Assembly (NCBI GenBank): GCA_019420585.1
Contig: JAHZGX010000033.1
Coordinates: 41,984 to 105,983, forward strand
Direction of reading: 5' to 3'
Origin: Prevotellaceae bacterium
Lineage (GTDB): Bacteria; Bacteroidota; Bacteroidia; Bacteroidales; Bacteroidaceae
DNA length: 64,000 bases
Within the stretch, counting starts at the first letter, position 1. Each line of letters begins with the position of its first letter. Below the pieces are notes generated by a model. The model saw nothing but the letters and a program-made list of their open reading frames with translations, did not search any database and was not told the DNA's origin. Positions 51,786 through 61,288 of this stretch are shown here, one piece after another. The position numbers and the translations under genes were made by a program.

Positions 51786-53684
51786 GTGACCACACATCAC
51801 CTGACAGATTGGTTGCCCACCACGCGTCGGGAAATGGACTTGCGTGGATGGGATTGTGCTGACGTGATTCTGTTCAGCGCGGATGCTTACGTTGACCACC
51901 CTTCTTTCGGTGCGGCTGTAATAGGTCGTGTCATGGAGGCTGAGGGGCTGCGTGTGGCCATCGTGCCGCAACCGGACTGGCACGGAGACTTTCGCGACTT
52001 CCGTCGCTTGGGTCGTCCGCGGCTTTTCTTCGGCATTGCACCGGGTTGCATGGATTCCATGGTGAACAAGTACACCGCTGCCCGACGGCTCAGGAGCGAG
52101 GATGCATACAGTCCCGATGGCCGTCACGACATGCGTCCAGAGTATCCAACCATTGTCTACACAAGGATTCTTCGACAACTTTATCCTGATGTGCCCGTGG
52201 TGTTGGGCGGCATAGAGGCCAGCCTTAGACGTGTCATGCATTACGACTACTGGAAAGAGAAGTTCCGTCCAAGCATCTTGGTGGACAGTCGTGCTGACAT
52301 GATTACTTACGGCATGGGGGAAAAGCCCACCATGGAACTGTGTCATCTGCTGATGGAAGCCCTGGAAGAGTGTCATCCGGATTTGTATTACAATGAGAAT
52401 GGAAACTCTTTCATCACCCGTGCCACTTTCCGCCATGTAGTTCAGCAGCAGACCGAAGTTCCGCAAACAGTGTCGCTTTACAGCAAGGACAGCATACCGG
52501 GAGGATTCCGCAAGAGTGATATCGTGCTGCACAGTTACGAGGAGTGCCTGCGTGAACCACGCCTTCACGCCGACAATTTCCGCCATGTGGAAGAAGAAAG
52601 CAACAAGTTGAAGGCTAATCGCTTGCTGCAGCAAACGGGGCAGGAATGGGTTGTGGTGAACCCTCCGTTCCCTCCGCTCACGCAGGAAGAATTGGATCAC
52701 AGTTTTGACCTTCCTTATACACGCCTGCCCCATCCCAAGTATAAGGGCAAGCGCATACCGGCCTACGAAATGATTAAGTTCAGCGTATGCATGCATCGTG
52801 GCTGTTTCGGTGGGTGTGCTTTCTGTACCATCAGTGCTCATCAAGGCAAGTTTATCATGAGCCGCTCCAAGGAGAGCATCCTGAGAGAAGTGGAGCAAAT
52901 CGTGAAAATGCCCGATTTCAAGGGATATCTGAGCGATTTGGGCGGCCCTAGTGCCAATATGTACATGATGCATGGGCGCAATGCCAAGGCTTGCCAGGCG
53001 TGCAAGCGTCCCTCATGCATACATCCTCAGATATGTCCGAATCTCAATGGCGATCATCGCCCGTTGCTGGAGATATATCGGGCAGTTGACTGTATGCCGG
53101 GTATCAAGAAGAGTTTCATAGGCAGTGGTGTGCGGTATGACATGCTCCTGCATGACTGGAAAGACGAAGCCTTGAACCGTTCGGCACAAGAATATACACG
53201 AGAGTTGATACTCAACCATGTGAGTGGACGTTTGAAAGTTGCACCCGAGCACACTTCCGACAGCGTGCTCCAACTGATGCGCAAGCCCTCCTTCTCGCAG
53301 TTCCGACAGTTTAAACGCGTCTTCGACAACCTGTGCCGCAGCCAGAACCTGCGCCAACAGATTATACCTTATTTCATAAGTAGTCATCCGGGATGTCATG
53401 CGGAAGACATGGCACAATTGGCCATTGAGACCAAAGGACTGGACTTCCATCTGGAACAAGTGCAGGACTTCACCCCAACGCCACTCACTGTGGCTACCAC
53501 CTGCTGGTCTACGGGCTACCATCCCTATACGCTTGAGCCTGTCTTCTCGGCACGCTTGCCTAAGGAGAAGGAGCAGCAGCGCATGTTCTTCTTCTGGTAC
53601 AAGAAGGAGGAGCGACACCGTATCGAGGCATATCTTTGCAGCATCGGTCGGCAGGATTTACTTAAAAGATTGTTTAACAAATAA
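51786..53684 (+). CDS. YgiQ-family radical SAM protein
   Basis: A radical SAM protein of about 632 residues. The N-terminus LTDWLPTTRREMDLRGWD, FSADAYVDHPSFGAAVIGR and VGAGSMDSM-like CMDSMVNKYTA match YgiQ. The [4Fe-4S] site is CFGGCAFC (C-x3-C-x2-C) within CMHRGCFGGCAFCTISAH. An extra cysteine set, CQACKRPSCIHPQICPN, is also typical of YgiQ. The reaction is not established. The upstream frame has only GTG or TTG starts near here: GTG at 51786 is used, TTG at 51780 is possible. Confidence 0.92.
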   Translation: MTTHHLTDWLPTTRREMDLRGWDCADVILFSADAYVDHPSFGAAVIGRVMEAEGLRVAIVPQPDWHGDFRDFRRLGRPRLFFGIAPGCMDSMVNKYTAARRLRSEDAYSPDGRHDMRPEYPTIVYTRILRQLYPDVPVVLGGIEASLRRVMHYDYWKEKFRPSILVDSRADMITYGMGEKPTMELCHLLMEALEECHPDLYYNENGNSFITRATFRHVVQQQTEVPQTVSLYSKDSIPGGFRKSDIVLHSYEECLREPRLHADNFRHVEEESNKLKANRLLQQTGQEWVVVNPPFPPLTQEELDHSFDLPYTRLPHPKYKGKRIPAYEMIKFSVCMHRGCFGGCAFCTISAHQGKFIMSRSKESILREVEQIVKMPDFKGYLSDLGGPSANMYMMHGRNAKACQACKRPSCIHPQICPNLNGDHRPLLEIYRAVDCMPGIKKSFIGSGVRYDMLLHDWKDEALNRSAQEYTRELILNHVSGRLKVAPEHTSDSVLQLMRKPSFSQFRQFKRVFDNLCRSQNLRQQIIPYFISSHPGCHAEDMAQLAIETKGLDFHLEQVQDFTPTPLTVATTCWSTGYHPYTLEPVFSARLPKEKEQQRMFFFWYKKEERHRIEAYLCSIGRQDLLKRLFNK

Positions 53685-53696
53685 CACTGAAAGAAT

Positions 53697-54164
53697 ATGG
53701 CAAAAGAATGGTTTGAATGCAAGGTCAGATATGACAAGACACTGGAAACGGGATTGCTGAAGAAAGTAACCGAGTCATACCTTGTGGACGCACTTAGTTT
53801 CACCGAAGCCGAAGAGCGCTTCCTGGAAGAGATTGAGCCGATGATGTCGGGCGAATACAGCGTGAGCGACATCAAGAGGGCTAAGATTGCAGAACTGTTT
53901 GAGAGTATTGATACCACTGATGATAAGTGGTACAAGGCCAAGGTGGCCTATATTGCTTATGATGAGAAGAAGGGCGTGGAAAAGCGTACAAACCAGATTA
54001 TGCTCATCCAAGCCAAGGATCTCAGGGTGGCCGTGAAGAATTTAGACAAGGGGATGCAGGGTACACTGGGCGACTGGGACATCATATCCATAGCCGAAAC
54101 ACCCATTATGGACATCTTCAAATTCTCTCCTAATGGAAAGGACAGCGCCTCAGAAGGCGAATGA
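53697..54164 (+). CDS. DUF4494 family protein
   Basis: A 155-residue cytoplasmic protein starting MAKEWFECKVRYDKTLETG, the DUF4494 pattern common in Bacteroidetes. It also has VDALSFTEAEERFLEEIEPMM and FKFSP at the C-terminus. Function is unknown. Its 3' end overlaps the start of the YggS gene by 32 nt in another frame, a conserved-looking arrangement that would couple the two. Confidence 0.88.
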   Translation: MAKEWFECKVRYDKTLETGLLKKVTESYLVDALSFTEAEERFLEEIEPMMSGEYSVSDIKRAKIAELFESIDTTDDKWYKAKVAYIAYDEKKGVEKRTNQIMLIQAKDLRVAVKNLDKGMQGTLGDWDIISIAETPIMDIFKFSPNGKDSASEGE

Positions 54165-54810
54165 AATCCGCTCCCAACTGCCTGCTTCCGTACAACTGGT
54201 GGCTGTGAGCAAGTATCACCCTGCCGAGATGATACAGGAAGTGTATGAGGGAAGTTGCCAGCGTGCGTTTGCGGAGAGCCATGTACAGGAATTGCGGCAG
54301 AAGCATGAACTTTTGCCCAAGGACATTGAATGGCACTTCATAGGGCATCTGCAACGCAACAAGGTGAAGTACATTGTCCCTTATATCTCACTCATACATT
54401 CTGTTGACTCCCCTCGGTTGCTCGTGGAAATTAACAGGCAGGCCGAGGCTGCCGGGCGGCGTGTGGATTGCCTGCTGCAGTTGCATGTGGCGCAGGAGGA
54501 TACAAAGTTCGGTTTTACACCCTCTGAATGCCTGGACTATCTGAAAAGCGGTGAGTGGAAGCAGATGCCGTGGATCCGGCTTAGGGGGATGATGTGCATG
54601 GCCAGCAATGTGTCTGACAATGTACAGATTGCCTGGGAATTTACCATGGCAAGGGAAACCTTTCAGGTAACCAAGGATACCTATTTTGCAGATGATGATA
54701 ACTTCAACATCCGTTCCTGGGGTATGAGCCATGACTACCCTATTGCCGTACAATGTGGAAGCAATATGGTGCGCGTAGGTACATCCATTTTCGGTTCAAG
54801 GCAGTACTGA
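54133..54810 (+). CDS. YggS-family pyridoxal phosphate homeostasis protein
   Basis: Single-domain PLP-binding TIM barrel (like the N-terminal part of alanine racemase) that buffers PLP. The 225 residues have the PLP lysine in LVAVSKYHPAEM (Lys27), FAESHVQELRQKHE, WHFIGHLQRNKVKYI, RLRGMMCMAS and the C-terminal SWGMSHDYPIAVQCGSNMVRVGTSIFG. It overlaps the DUF4494 gene at its 5' end. A strong hairpin follows. Confidence 0.93.
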   Translation: MERTAPQKANEIRSQLPASVQLVAVSKYHPAEMIQEVYEGSCQRAFAESHVQELRQKHELLPKDIEWHFIGHLQRNKVKYIVPYISLIHSVDSPRLLVEINRQAEAAGRRVDCLLQLHVAQEDTKFGFTPSECLDYLKSGEWKQMPWIRLRGMMCMASNVSDNVQIAWEFTMARETFQVTKDTYFADDDNFNIRSWGMSHDYPIAVQCGSNMVRVGTSIFGSRQY

Positions 54811-54849
54811 CATGGTGCTGAATGTGCCGTATGGCAAGGATAATTGTTC

Positions 54850-54906
54850 AATAAAGCATGAAAATTGCACTTTACTTCCTGTATTGTGCAACTTTCATGC
54901 TTTATT
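54850..54906 (+). terminator. Terminator hairpin of yggS
   Basis: AATAAAGCATGAAA pairs with TTTCATGCTTTATT; after a one-base mismatch TTGCAC pairs with GTGCAA. The apical loop is about 15 nt. TTTATTTCTTG at the 3' side is T-rich. Confidence 0.78.
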
Positions 54907-54907
54907 T

Positions 54908-54939
54908 CTTGCAAGAGTGTTAACTTTCCTTTAACTTTG
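54908..54939 (+). promoter_or_regulatory. Predicted promoter of the acyl-CoA ligase gene
   Basis: CTTG (54908-54911), a 20-bp gap, then TAACTTTG (54932-54939), 23 nt before the start codon. Confidence 0.7.
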
Positions 54940-54962
54940 CACATATTATAATTATATGTGCA

Positions 54963-56636
54963 ATGGCAGACATTACGAAAGTACAATCGTTCAACAAACT
55001 TGTAGAGTGCAGTATCCGTAAGTACTGGGACATGGACTCCATGTCAGACTATGGCATATGCACGTTTCGGTATAAGGATGTGGCACGCATCATTGAGAAA
55101 ATGCACATCCTCTTTGAACATGCGGGCATACAAAAGGGTGACCGCATTGCTCTCTGCGGGCGAAACCTCAGTCGTTGGGGAGCCGCGTTCTTCAGTGTAT
55201 TGACTTATGGTGCCGTGGCGGTTCCCATACTGCATGAGTTTCATCCTTCACAGGTGCACGACATAGTGAACCACAGCGGGGCACGCCTCCTTTTTGTGGG
55301 TGACAAGGTGTGGCCTAAGTTGAATGCTCATGCCATGCCTGCATTGGAAGGAATAATTTCTTTGGCCGATTACAGTCTGCTCACCTGCACCAATGCAAAA
55401 CTTGATTATGCCAGGAAAAACCTCAACCTGCTTTTCGGTGAGAGGTTTCCCTTGAATTTCAGAGCCAATCACATCTGTTATCATGAAGATAAGCCCGATG
55501 AATTGGCACTTATTAACTATACCAGCGGAACTACAAGTAACTCCAAGGGCGTGATGATTCCCTACCGTGCGCTGTGGAGTAACTGCGACTTTGCAGTCAG
55601 TGTGCTGGGCACACAGATAAAGGCCGGCGACAAAGTGCTGAGCATGTTGCCCATGGCACATATGTACGGCATGGCGTTTGAGTTCCTCTTTGAATTCACT
55701 TACGGTGTGCACATCAACTTCCTCACCAAAGTGGCTTCTCCCACGGTGCTCATGCGTGCCTTGGCCGATGTGAAACCTTGCATTCTCATTGTGGTACCAC
55801 TCATTATAGAGAAGGTTGTGCGTAAGGCCGTGCTTCCGAAGATTCAAGACGTGCGTGTGAGAATGCTTATGAAGATGCCGGTCATCGGACAAAGCATCAA
55901 GCAACGCATCTGTGACAAGTTGACGCAGGCTCTGGGAGGGAACTTCTATGAGGTCATCATAGGTGGAGCAGCACTCAACAGGGAAATCGAGGAATTGTTG
56001 CATGATATAGGTTTCCATTATACAGTGGGATATGGAGCCACGGAATGTGCCCCCATCATCTGTTATAATGATTATAAGCGACAGGTCATAGGCAGTTGTG
56101 GACGCAACGTCATACATCAGGAACTTATGATTGACAGTCCCGATCCAGCCAACATCCCGGGCGAGATACTCACGCGTGGACTGAACGTCATGCTTGGTTA
56201 TTACAAGAATGAGGAGGCCACCGCACAGACACTTGATAAGGAGGGTTGGTATCATACGGGCGATTTGGGCACGATGGATGCCGAGGGCAACGTCTTCATC
56301 AAGGGGCGCAGCAAGAACCTGCTGCTGGGTGCCAACGGCCAGAATATTTATCCCGAGGAGATTGAGGACAAGTTGAGCAGCATGTCGCTGGTCAATGAGT
56401 GCTTGGTGGTGCAGCGCAACGAGAAACTGGTGGGACTGGTTTATCCCGATCAGGAGCAGATTGCCACGCTGGGGCTCAAGACCGAAGACGTGGAAGCCAT
56501 CATGGAGCGCAACCGTCAGGACATCAATCCCAACCTACCCTCGTATGCTCAACTTGCATCCATCAAGGTGATGGACAAGGAATTTGAGAAGACTCCCAAG
56601 AAGAGTATTAAGCGTTTCCTCTACACACAACAGTGA
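54963..56636 (+). CDS. Long-chain fatty-acid--CoA ligase / AMP-binding enzyme
   Basis: ANL-superfamily enzyme of 557 residues that activates a carboxylic acid as an acyl-adenylate and then a thioester. It has the AMP motif INYTSGTTSNSKGVM (about 179-193), YGATECAPIICYN, YHTGDLGTMDAEGNV and the C-terminal lysine in KTPKKSIKRFLY. GRSKNLLLGANGQNIYPEEIED is the usual hinge region. Long-chain fatty acids are the likely substrate from family resemblance; the acceptor could be CoA or a carrier protein. Confidence 0.9.
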   Translation: MADITKVQSFNKLVECSIRKYWDMDSMSDYGICTFRYKDVARIIEKMHILFEHAGIQKGDRIALCGRNLSRWGAAFFSVLTYGAVAVPILHEFHPSQVHDIVNHSGARLLFVGDKVWPKLNAHAMPALEGIISLADYSLLTCTNAKLDYARKNLNLLFGERFPLNFRANHICYHEDKPDELALINYTSGTTSNSKGVMIPYRALWSNCDFAVSVLGTQIKAGDKVLSMLPMAHMYGMAFEFLFEFTYGVHINFLTKVASPTVLMRALADVKPCILIVVPLIIEKVVRKAVLPKIQDVRVRMLMKMPVIGQSIKQRICDKLTQALGGNFYEVIIGGAALNREIEELLHDIGFHYTVGYGATECAPIICYNDYKRQVIGSCGRNVIHQELMIDSPDPANIPGEILTRGLNVMLGYYKNEEATAQTLDKEGWYHTGDLGTMDAEGNVFIKGRSKNLLLGANGQNIYPEEIEDKLSSMSLVNECLVVQRNEKLVGLVYPDQEQIATLGLKTEDVEAIMERNRQDINPNLPSYAQLASIKVMDKEFEKTPKKSIKRFLYTQQ

Positions 56637-56667
56637 GGATTGGCCTTTCAAGAGGGGGCAAGACTAT

Positions 56668-56707
56668 GAGGTGGGGACATGTTACAGTGAGAACATGTCC
56701 CCACCTC
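56668..56707 (+). terminator. Terminator hairpin of the acyl-CoA ligase gene
   Basis: A perfect 16-bp stem (GAGGTGGGGACATGTT with its complement) has an 8-nt loop. It lies 31 nt past the stop. Confidence 0.75.
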
Positions 56708-56757
56708 GCGTATTATGGGAAAGTGAATTTCGGTCATGTTATCCGTAATTTTGTTTA

Positions 56758-56787
56758 CTTGCCTTTCCGCACATTGGAATAACTTTG
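56758..56787 (+). promoter_or_regulatory. Predicted promoter of the flavodoxin operon
   Basis: CTTG (56758-56761), an 18-bp gap, then TAACTTTG (56780-56787), 75 nt before the start codon. Confidence 0.5.
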
Positions 56788-56862
56788 CAACATGAAAGAA
56801 TACAGGTGGCAGAGTTTGGTGCACATGTCACTTGATAGAACAAATCAATAATACAAGTCAAG

Positions 56863-57423
56863 ATGAGAAACGTATTGAGAAACATGGCTACTGTGCTGCT
56901 GGCACTCTTTTGCCAGTCTGCGTGGTGTGTCGACAATGGCAATGGGACACAGTCCAATGAGAAGAATTTGGTAGTTTACTTTTCCGCCACAGGAACCACA
57001 AGAGAAGTGGCTCAGAAGTTGGCACAGTTGGCCCAGGCTGACCTGATGGAAATCACGCCGCAGAAGCCTTACACCGATTCCGACTTGGACTGGCGCGACA
57101 AACAAAGTCGTTCCAGTGTGGAAATGCAGGATGCCAAGGCACGCCCTGCAGTGAAGAAAACCCGCAAGAGCGTGGCGGGTTACAAAGTCATTTATCTAGG
57201 CTATCCTATCTGGTGGAACTTGGCTCCCAGGGTAATCGACACGTTCCTCGAGACGTATGACCTGAGTGGGAAGACCGTTATACCCTTTGCCACTTCGGGA
57301 GGTTCCGGCATAGATAATTCCGTGAAAATGTTGAAGTCGGCTTACCCGAAGGTGAACTGGCAGAAGGGCGCGTTGCTGAACAGTGCCAAGGAGACCGACC
57401 TCAAGGCTTTGGTCGGGCAGTGA
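56863..57423 (+). CDS. Exported flavodoxin-like protein
   Basis: A 186-residue protein with an N-terminal signal (about 1-22, LLALFCQSAWC) and a flavodoxin fold: the FMN loop LVVYFSATGTTREVAQKL (about 36-53), VIYLGYPIWWNLAPRVIDTFL and VIPFATSGGSGIDNS. Cys residues at 17 and 22 lie near the cleavage zone; a lipoprotein is possible but the lipobox is not clean. The flavodoxin is followed by a CMD-cupin fusion (90-nt gap) and a DXS-like gene, so the three may form one unit. The redox partner is unknown. Confidence 0.85.
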   Translation: MRNVLRNMATVLLALFCQSAWCVDNGNGTQSNEKNLVVYFSATGTTREVAQKLAQLAQADLMEITPQKPYTDSDLDWRDKQSRSSVEMQDAKARPAVKKTRKSVAGYKVIYLGYPIWWNLAPRVIDTFLETYDLSGKTVIPFATSGGSGIDNSVKMLKSAYPKVNWQKGALLNSAKETDLKALVGQ

Positions 57424-57513
57424 ATGCATTCCGCCCACATGCTTTCCTACAACGGGCATATGCATCCGCACAGGGGGCAAGCACATGTAACATCTTTATG
57501 GCAACAGGTCATT

Positions 57514-58338
57514 ATGATAAAGAAAACAATTCTGATAACGACACTTAGCATATTTACACAAATCATCATGGCACAAGAAAAGATTGTACAGACGGCCGGA
57601 CGAGACCAGTTGGGCGAGTTCGCATCGAAATTTGCGGAACTGAATGATGATGTCCTCTTCGGTGAAGTTTGGAGCCGGACGGACAAACTGGGGCTGCGTG
57701 ACCGCAGTCTGGTGACCATCACCTCGCTTATCAGCCAGGGAATAACGGACAGTTCGTTGACCTACCATCTGCAGTCGGCGCGCAAGAATGGCATCACGCG
57801 TGCCGAGATATCAGAAATCATCACCCATATTGCCTTCTATGCCGGATGGCCGAAAGCATGGGCGGCCTTCAACCTAGCCAAGAACGTATGGGCTGAGGAC
57901 AACATCGGAGAAGATGCCAAGGCTGCCTTCCAGCGCGAGATGATATTCCCAGTGGGCGAGCCCAACACGGCATACGTCAAGTATTTTAAGGGCAACAGTT
58001 ACCTGGCACCTATATCACGCGAACAGGTCAGTATTGCCAATGTGACCTTTGAACCGGGCTGCCGAAACAACTGGCACATACATCATGCCACCAAAGGAGG
58101 CGGACAAATGCTCATAGGAGTGGCAGGACGAGGCTGGTACCAAGAGGCAGGAAAACCGGCCGTGGAGATTTTGCCCGGCACCGTCATCCACATCCCCGCC
58201 AACGTGAAGCACTGGCATGGAGCCGCTGCCGACAGTTGGTTTGCCCACCTTGCCTTTGAGGTTGAGGGAGAGAATACTTCCAACGAGTGGCTGGAACCTG
58301 TGAGCGATGAACAGTATGGCCAGTTGGGACAGAAATAA
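57514..58338 (+). CDS. Exported carboxymuconolactone decarboxylase-cupin fusion
   Basis: A 274-residue protein with signal peptide (about 1-20). The first part (about 45-130) is a CMD/AhpD-like helical domain with LRDRSLVTITSLISQG, and ITRAEISEIITHIAFYAGWPKA. The second (about 165-255) is a cupin with GCRNNWHIHHATKGGGQML, quoted as GCRNNWHIHHATK, and HIPANVKHWHG, whose histidines can bind metal. AhpD's catalytic CxxC is not seen in the first domain. The start at 57514 is chosen for the signal peptide. Its role is not known; the exported location and the flavodoxin neighbour suggest redox or small-molecule chemistry. Confidence 0.8.
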   Translation: MIKKTILITTLSIFTQIIMAQEKIVQTAGRDQLGEFASKFAELNDDVLFGEVWSRTDKLGLRDRSLVTITSLISQGITDSSLTYHLQSARKNGITRAEISEIITHIAFYAGWPKAWAAFNLAKNVWAEDNIGEDAKAAFQREMIFPVGEPNTAYVKYFKGNSYLAPISREQVSIANVTFEPGCRNNWHIHHATKGGGQMLIGVAGRGWYQEAGKPAVEILPGTVIHIPANVKHWHGAAADSWFAHLAFEVEGENTSNEWLEPVSDEQYGQLGQK

Positions 58339-58357
58339 CATACAATACGACAGAAAC

Positions 58358-60124
58358 ATGAAATACATTGACAAGATTAAGTCACCGGCCGATGTGAAAC
58401 GTCTGAATATGGAACAGATGCAGGAGATGGCCGGTGAGATACGTACATTACTCATCAACAAACTCAGCCGACATGGCGGACACTGCGGTCCCAACCTGGG
58501 TATGGTGGAGGCCACGATAGCCATGCACTATGTGTTCGACTCACCTCGGGACAAGATTGTGTTCGATGTCTCACACCAGAGTTACGCCCACAAGATGCTT
58601 ACCGGACGTGTCGAGGCATTCCTGAAGCCGGAACACTATGATGACGTTTCGGGGTATACTGACCCATCGGAGAGTGAGCATGACCATTTTATCATCGGTC
58701 ACACGTCCACCTCGGTGAGCCTGGCGTGCGGACTTGCCAAGGGACGTGACCTGAAAGGCGAAGCCGGCAATGTGATAGCAGTCATTGGCGATGGGTCATT
58801 CAGCGGCGGCGAGGCGCTGGAGGGGCTGGACTGGGCAGCCGAACTGGACGGCAATCTCATCATTGTGGTCAACGATAACCAGATGTCCATTGCCGAGAAC
58901 CACGGCGGTCTTTACCGCAACCTAGAGCAGTTGCGGCTCTCCAGAGGCACCTGTGACAATAACCTCTTCCGCGCCATGGGGCTGGATTACCTGTATGTGG
59001 ATGAGGGGAATGACATTGAGGCACTCATAGCGGCCTTCCGCAAGGTGAAGGATTCCACTCATCCCGTGGTGCTGCATATCAACACGCTCAAGGGCAAGGG
59101 ATATGCTCCGGCAGAGCATGACAAGGAGAGGTGGCACTGGAGCGCACCCTTCGACATCGCCACGGGTGAACTGAAGTGTGACGCGCAGGGTGAAACCTAT
59201 GACAACCTCACCACCACGCACCTGCTGGAGAAAATGCGGGAAGACAGCAGCGTGTGCGCCATCACGGCAGGCACCCCCGGAATATGGGCGTGGACACCGG
59301 AGCGCCGCAAGCAGGCCGGGAAGCAGTATGTTGACGTAGGCATCGCCGAGGAACACGCCGTGGCCTTGGCTTCGGGAATAGCCAAGTCGGGCGGAAAGCC
59401 TGTGTTCGGCGTATGCAGTTCCTTCTTGCAGCGCACGTATGACCAAGTTTCACAGGATCTCTGTATCAACAACAGCCCTGCCACCATACTGGTGCTGTGG
59501 GGGTCGCTTACGGGCATGAATGACGTGACACACCTTTGCCACTTCGACATTCCCCTGCTCTCCAACATCCCCAATCTGGTATACCTGGCTCCCACCTCCC
59601 GTGAGGAATACCTGGCCATGCTGGATTGGAGCCTGGAGTACAGGGAGCACCCCGTGGCCATAAAGGTGCCCATGGGACTCACTGCACCCGCCACGCGTCC
59701 TGTGGCAAGCGATTATTCCAACCTTAACAAATACGAAATGGTGAGGCACGGAAGCAAGGTGGCCCTGCTCGGACTTGGTGCCTTCTTCCCTCTGGCAGAG
59801 GCTGTGTCCGCGCGTCTGGAATCGCAGGGCATACAAGCCACATTGGTCAATCCTCGCTATATCACGGGCATTGACAGAGAGATGATGGAAAACCTGAAGG
59901 CAGACCACAACATTGTGGTGACACTGGAAGACGGCGTACTCGACGGTGGATTCGGCGAAAAGATTGCGCGCCACTTCGGAGCATCGGACATGAAGGTACT
60001 GTGCTATGGTGCCGCCAAGGAGTTTGTCGACCGTTATGACCCTCAGCAATTCCTTGCCGATAACCGTCTTCGGGATGATTTGATTGCCGAGGACATCATG
60101 CGCCTCCTGGCTTCCGGAAACTAA
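58358..60124 (+). CDS. 1-deoxy-D-xylulose-5-phosphate synthase-like thiamine diphosphate enzyme
   Basis: A 588-residue TPP enzyme resembling DXS: HGGHCGPNLGMVEATIAMHY (about 40-59), VFDVSHQSYAHKMLTGR, the TPP motif VIGDGSFSGGEALEGLD, NDNQMSIAENHGG, then the Pyr and transketolase C-terminal domains (VGIAEEHAVALASG, VTLEDGVLDGGFGEKIA). It is about 30-50 residues shorter than typical DXS and is probably a paralogue; a housekeeping dxs elsewhere would confirm that. The start at 58358 is chosen because the longer frame overlaps the previous gene. A strong terminator follows. Confidence 0.82.
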   Translation: MKYIDKIKSPADVKRLNMEQMQEMAGEIRTLLINKLSRHGGHCGPNLGMVEATIAMHYVFDSPRDKIVFDVSHQSYAHKMLTGRVEAFLKPEHYDDVSGYTDPSESEHDHFIIGHTSTSVSLACGLAKGRDLKGEAGNVIAVIGDGSFSGGEALEGLDWAAELDGNLIIVVNDNQMSIAENHGGLYRNLEQLRLSRGTCDNNLFRAMGLDYLYVDEGNDIEALIAAFRKVKDSTHPVVLHINTLKGKGYAPAEHDKERWHWSAPFDIATGELKCDAQGETYDNLTTTHLLEKMREDSSVCAITAGTPGIWAWTPERRKQAGKQYVDVGIAEEHAVALASGIAKSGGKPVFGVCSSFLQRTYDQVSQDLCINNSPATILVLWGSLTGMNDVTHLCHFDIPLLSNIPNLVYLAPTSREEYLAMLDWSLEYREHPVAIKVPMGLTAPATRPVASDYSNLNKYEMVRHGSKVALLGLGAFFPLAEAVSARLESQGIQATLVNPRYITGIDREMMENLKADHNIVVTLEDGVLDGGFGEKIARHFGASDMKVLCYGAAKEFVDRYDPQQFLADNRLRDDLIAEDIMRLLASGN

Positions 60125-60147
60125 ATCATATTTTTTTTTGACATGAC

Positions 60148-60181
60148 AAAGCCCCGGCTTGGGAAAGTCAGGGCTTTTTTT
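60148..60181 (+). terminator. Intrinsic terminator of the DXS-like gene
   Basis: AAAGCCC pairs with GGGCTTT, with seven Ts at the 3' side (GGGCTTTTTTT). Confidence 0.85.
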
Positions 60182-60277
60182 ATGTCTTGCAGCATGCTGC
60201 CAACAAGGAACTTGCGCGGGAGCCCTCTGCAGTATATATCAAATGTCGCGTTCTTTTCCTTTCCTTTTGTTCACCTT

Positions 60278-61285
60278 TCAGCGGGTGGTGCCATCGGAGT
60301 TTCCGCTGGTTTTCTGCTGTGCAGCTTCCTTCATCCAGTGCCAGAGTGGACGGGCATCGTACTTGTAGATGATGAATTTATTGCTGTTATACGTGCAACT
60401 CGGTATGTACAGGAAATCGCCCCTTCGGGCATTTATGCTCGCGGCCATCATTGTTCCGACAAGCGGGACGTTGATAGAGGTTATGACTTCAGTACTGCCT
60501 GGGCCGTAGAACCTGAGTTCGCGCAGGGTGTCTCTTTCTGAGGTCTTGACGAAGAAAGGCAGATAGTCATAGTCAAATCCCTTGTCGACTTCCACGTCCT
60601 CTCTGCCAGCATACATGCGCAGCCTCTCATGGTACCCAATGGTTGCCATTTGCTCGCCGGATTTCTTTACACGACCGTCCAGGTAAACGTCCATGAAGCG
60701 CGTGCGGACAGTAAATTCGTATTGGTAATATTTCACATCATGCTTGTCAATGAGTTGCAGTCGAAACTTGTCGTCATATCTGCATGCCCAGACCACAGTG
60801 TCCTGCGCCTGCAGGCGCAGGTCGGCATAAGCCACCTTGCCGTGCCCGTCCCGGTGCATGCGCCTCAGGCGGAAGCGTTCCTCATCGAAGAAATAGATGG
60901 AGTCTCCCTTCACCTGCAAGAGTCCGTAGACGGAGCGATCGAGCGAGAAGGGCATCAGCCGTTTCCACATCTGTCGCTCGCCTTCATAGCAGGCGATGCT
61001 TGCCTTCGGTTCTCCGCCTATCACGTAGAACCGCTCCCGGTCATCCACGGCAAATCCCTTGATGATGCAGGTGCGGGGAAATTCCGGTGCCTCGAACATC
61101 TCACAAGGGAAACTCCTGCTCTTGTCCATCCATGGAATGCTCCATACCCTCTGCGGCCACAACGTGTCAATCTTGCTCACGTCTGCCAGTCCGTTCTCGG
61201 GACGCGCCTGTGCCGCCTGCCACTCTCCGCCCGTGAGGACGATAAGCAGCAGCGCAGCAAACGTCAGCCAATTCCTTGTTCTCAT
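60278..61285 (-). CDS. Exported protein of unknown function, probably beta-propeller-like
   Basis: A 335-residue protein I do not recognise with certainty. It has a signal peptide (about 1-27, LLLIVLTGGEWQAAQA) and a body rich in short beta strands such as FAVDDRERFYVIGG, KGDSIYFFDEERFRLRRM and LIDKHDVKYYQYEF, which suggest a six-bladed propeller or similar. A C-terminal polar tail (QQKTSGNSDGTT) follows. It starts 3 nt after the NlpC/P60 gene stop and is the third gene of the operon at the right edge, so its job is probably linked to that protein. Confidence 0.6.
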   Translation of the reverse strand: MRTRNWLTFAALLLIVLTGGEWQAAQARPENGLADVSKIDTLWPQRVWSIPWMDKSRSFPCEMFEAPEFPRTCIIKGFAVDDRERFYVIGGEPKASIACYEGERQMWKRLMPFSLDRSVYGLLQVKGDSIYFFDEERFRLRRMHRDGHGKVAYADLRLQAQDTVVWACRYDDKFRLQLIDKHDVKYYQYEFTVRTRFMDVYLDGRVKKSGEQMATIGYHERLRMYAGREDVEVDKGFDYDYLPFFVKTSERDTLRELRFYGPGSTEVITSINVPLVGTMMAASINARRGDFLYIPSCTYNSNKFIIYKYDARPLWHWMKEAAQQKTSGNSDGTTR

Positions 61286-61288
61286 TGT

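Noticed and set aside
51714..52973. 419-codon minus-strand frame
   Set aside because: Antisense shadow of ygiQ, whose radical SAM cysteines are intact.
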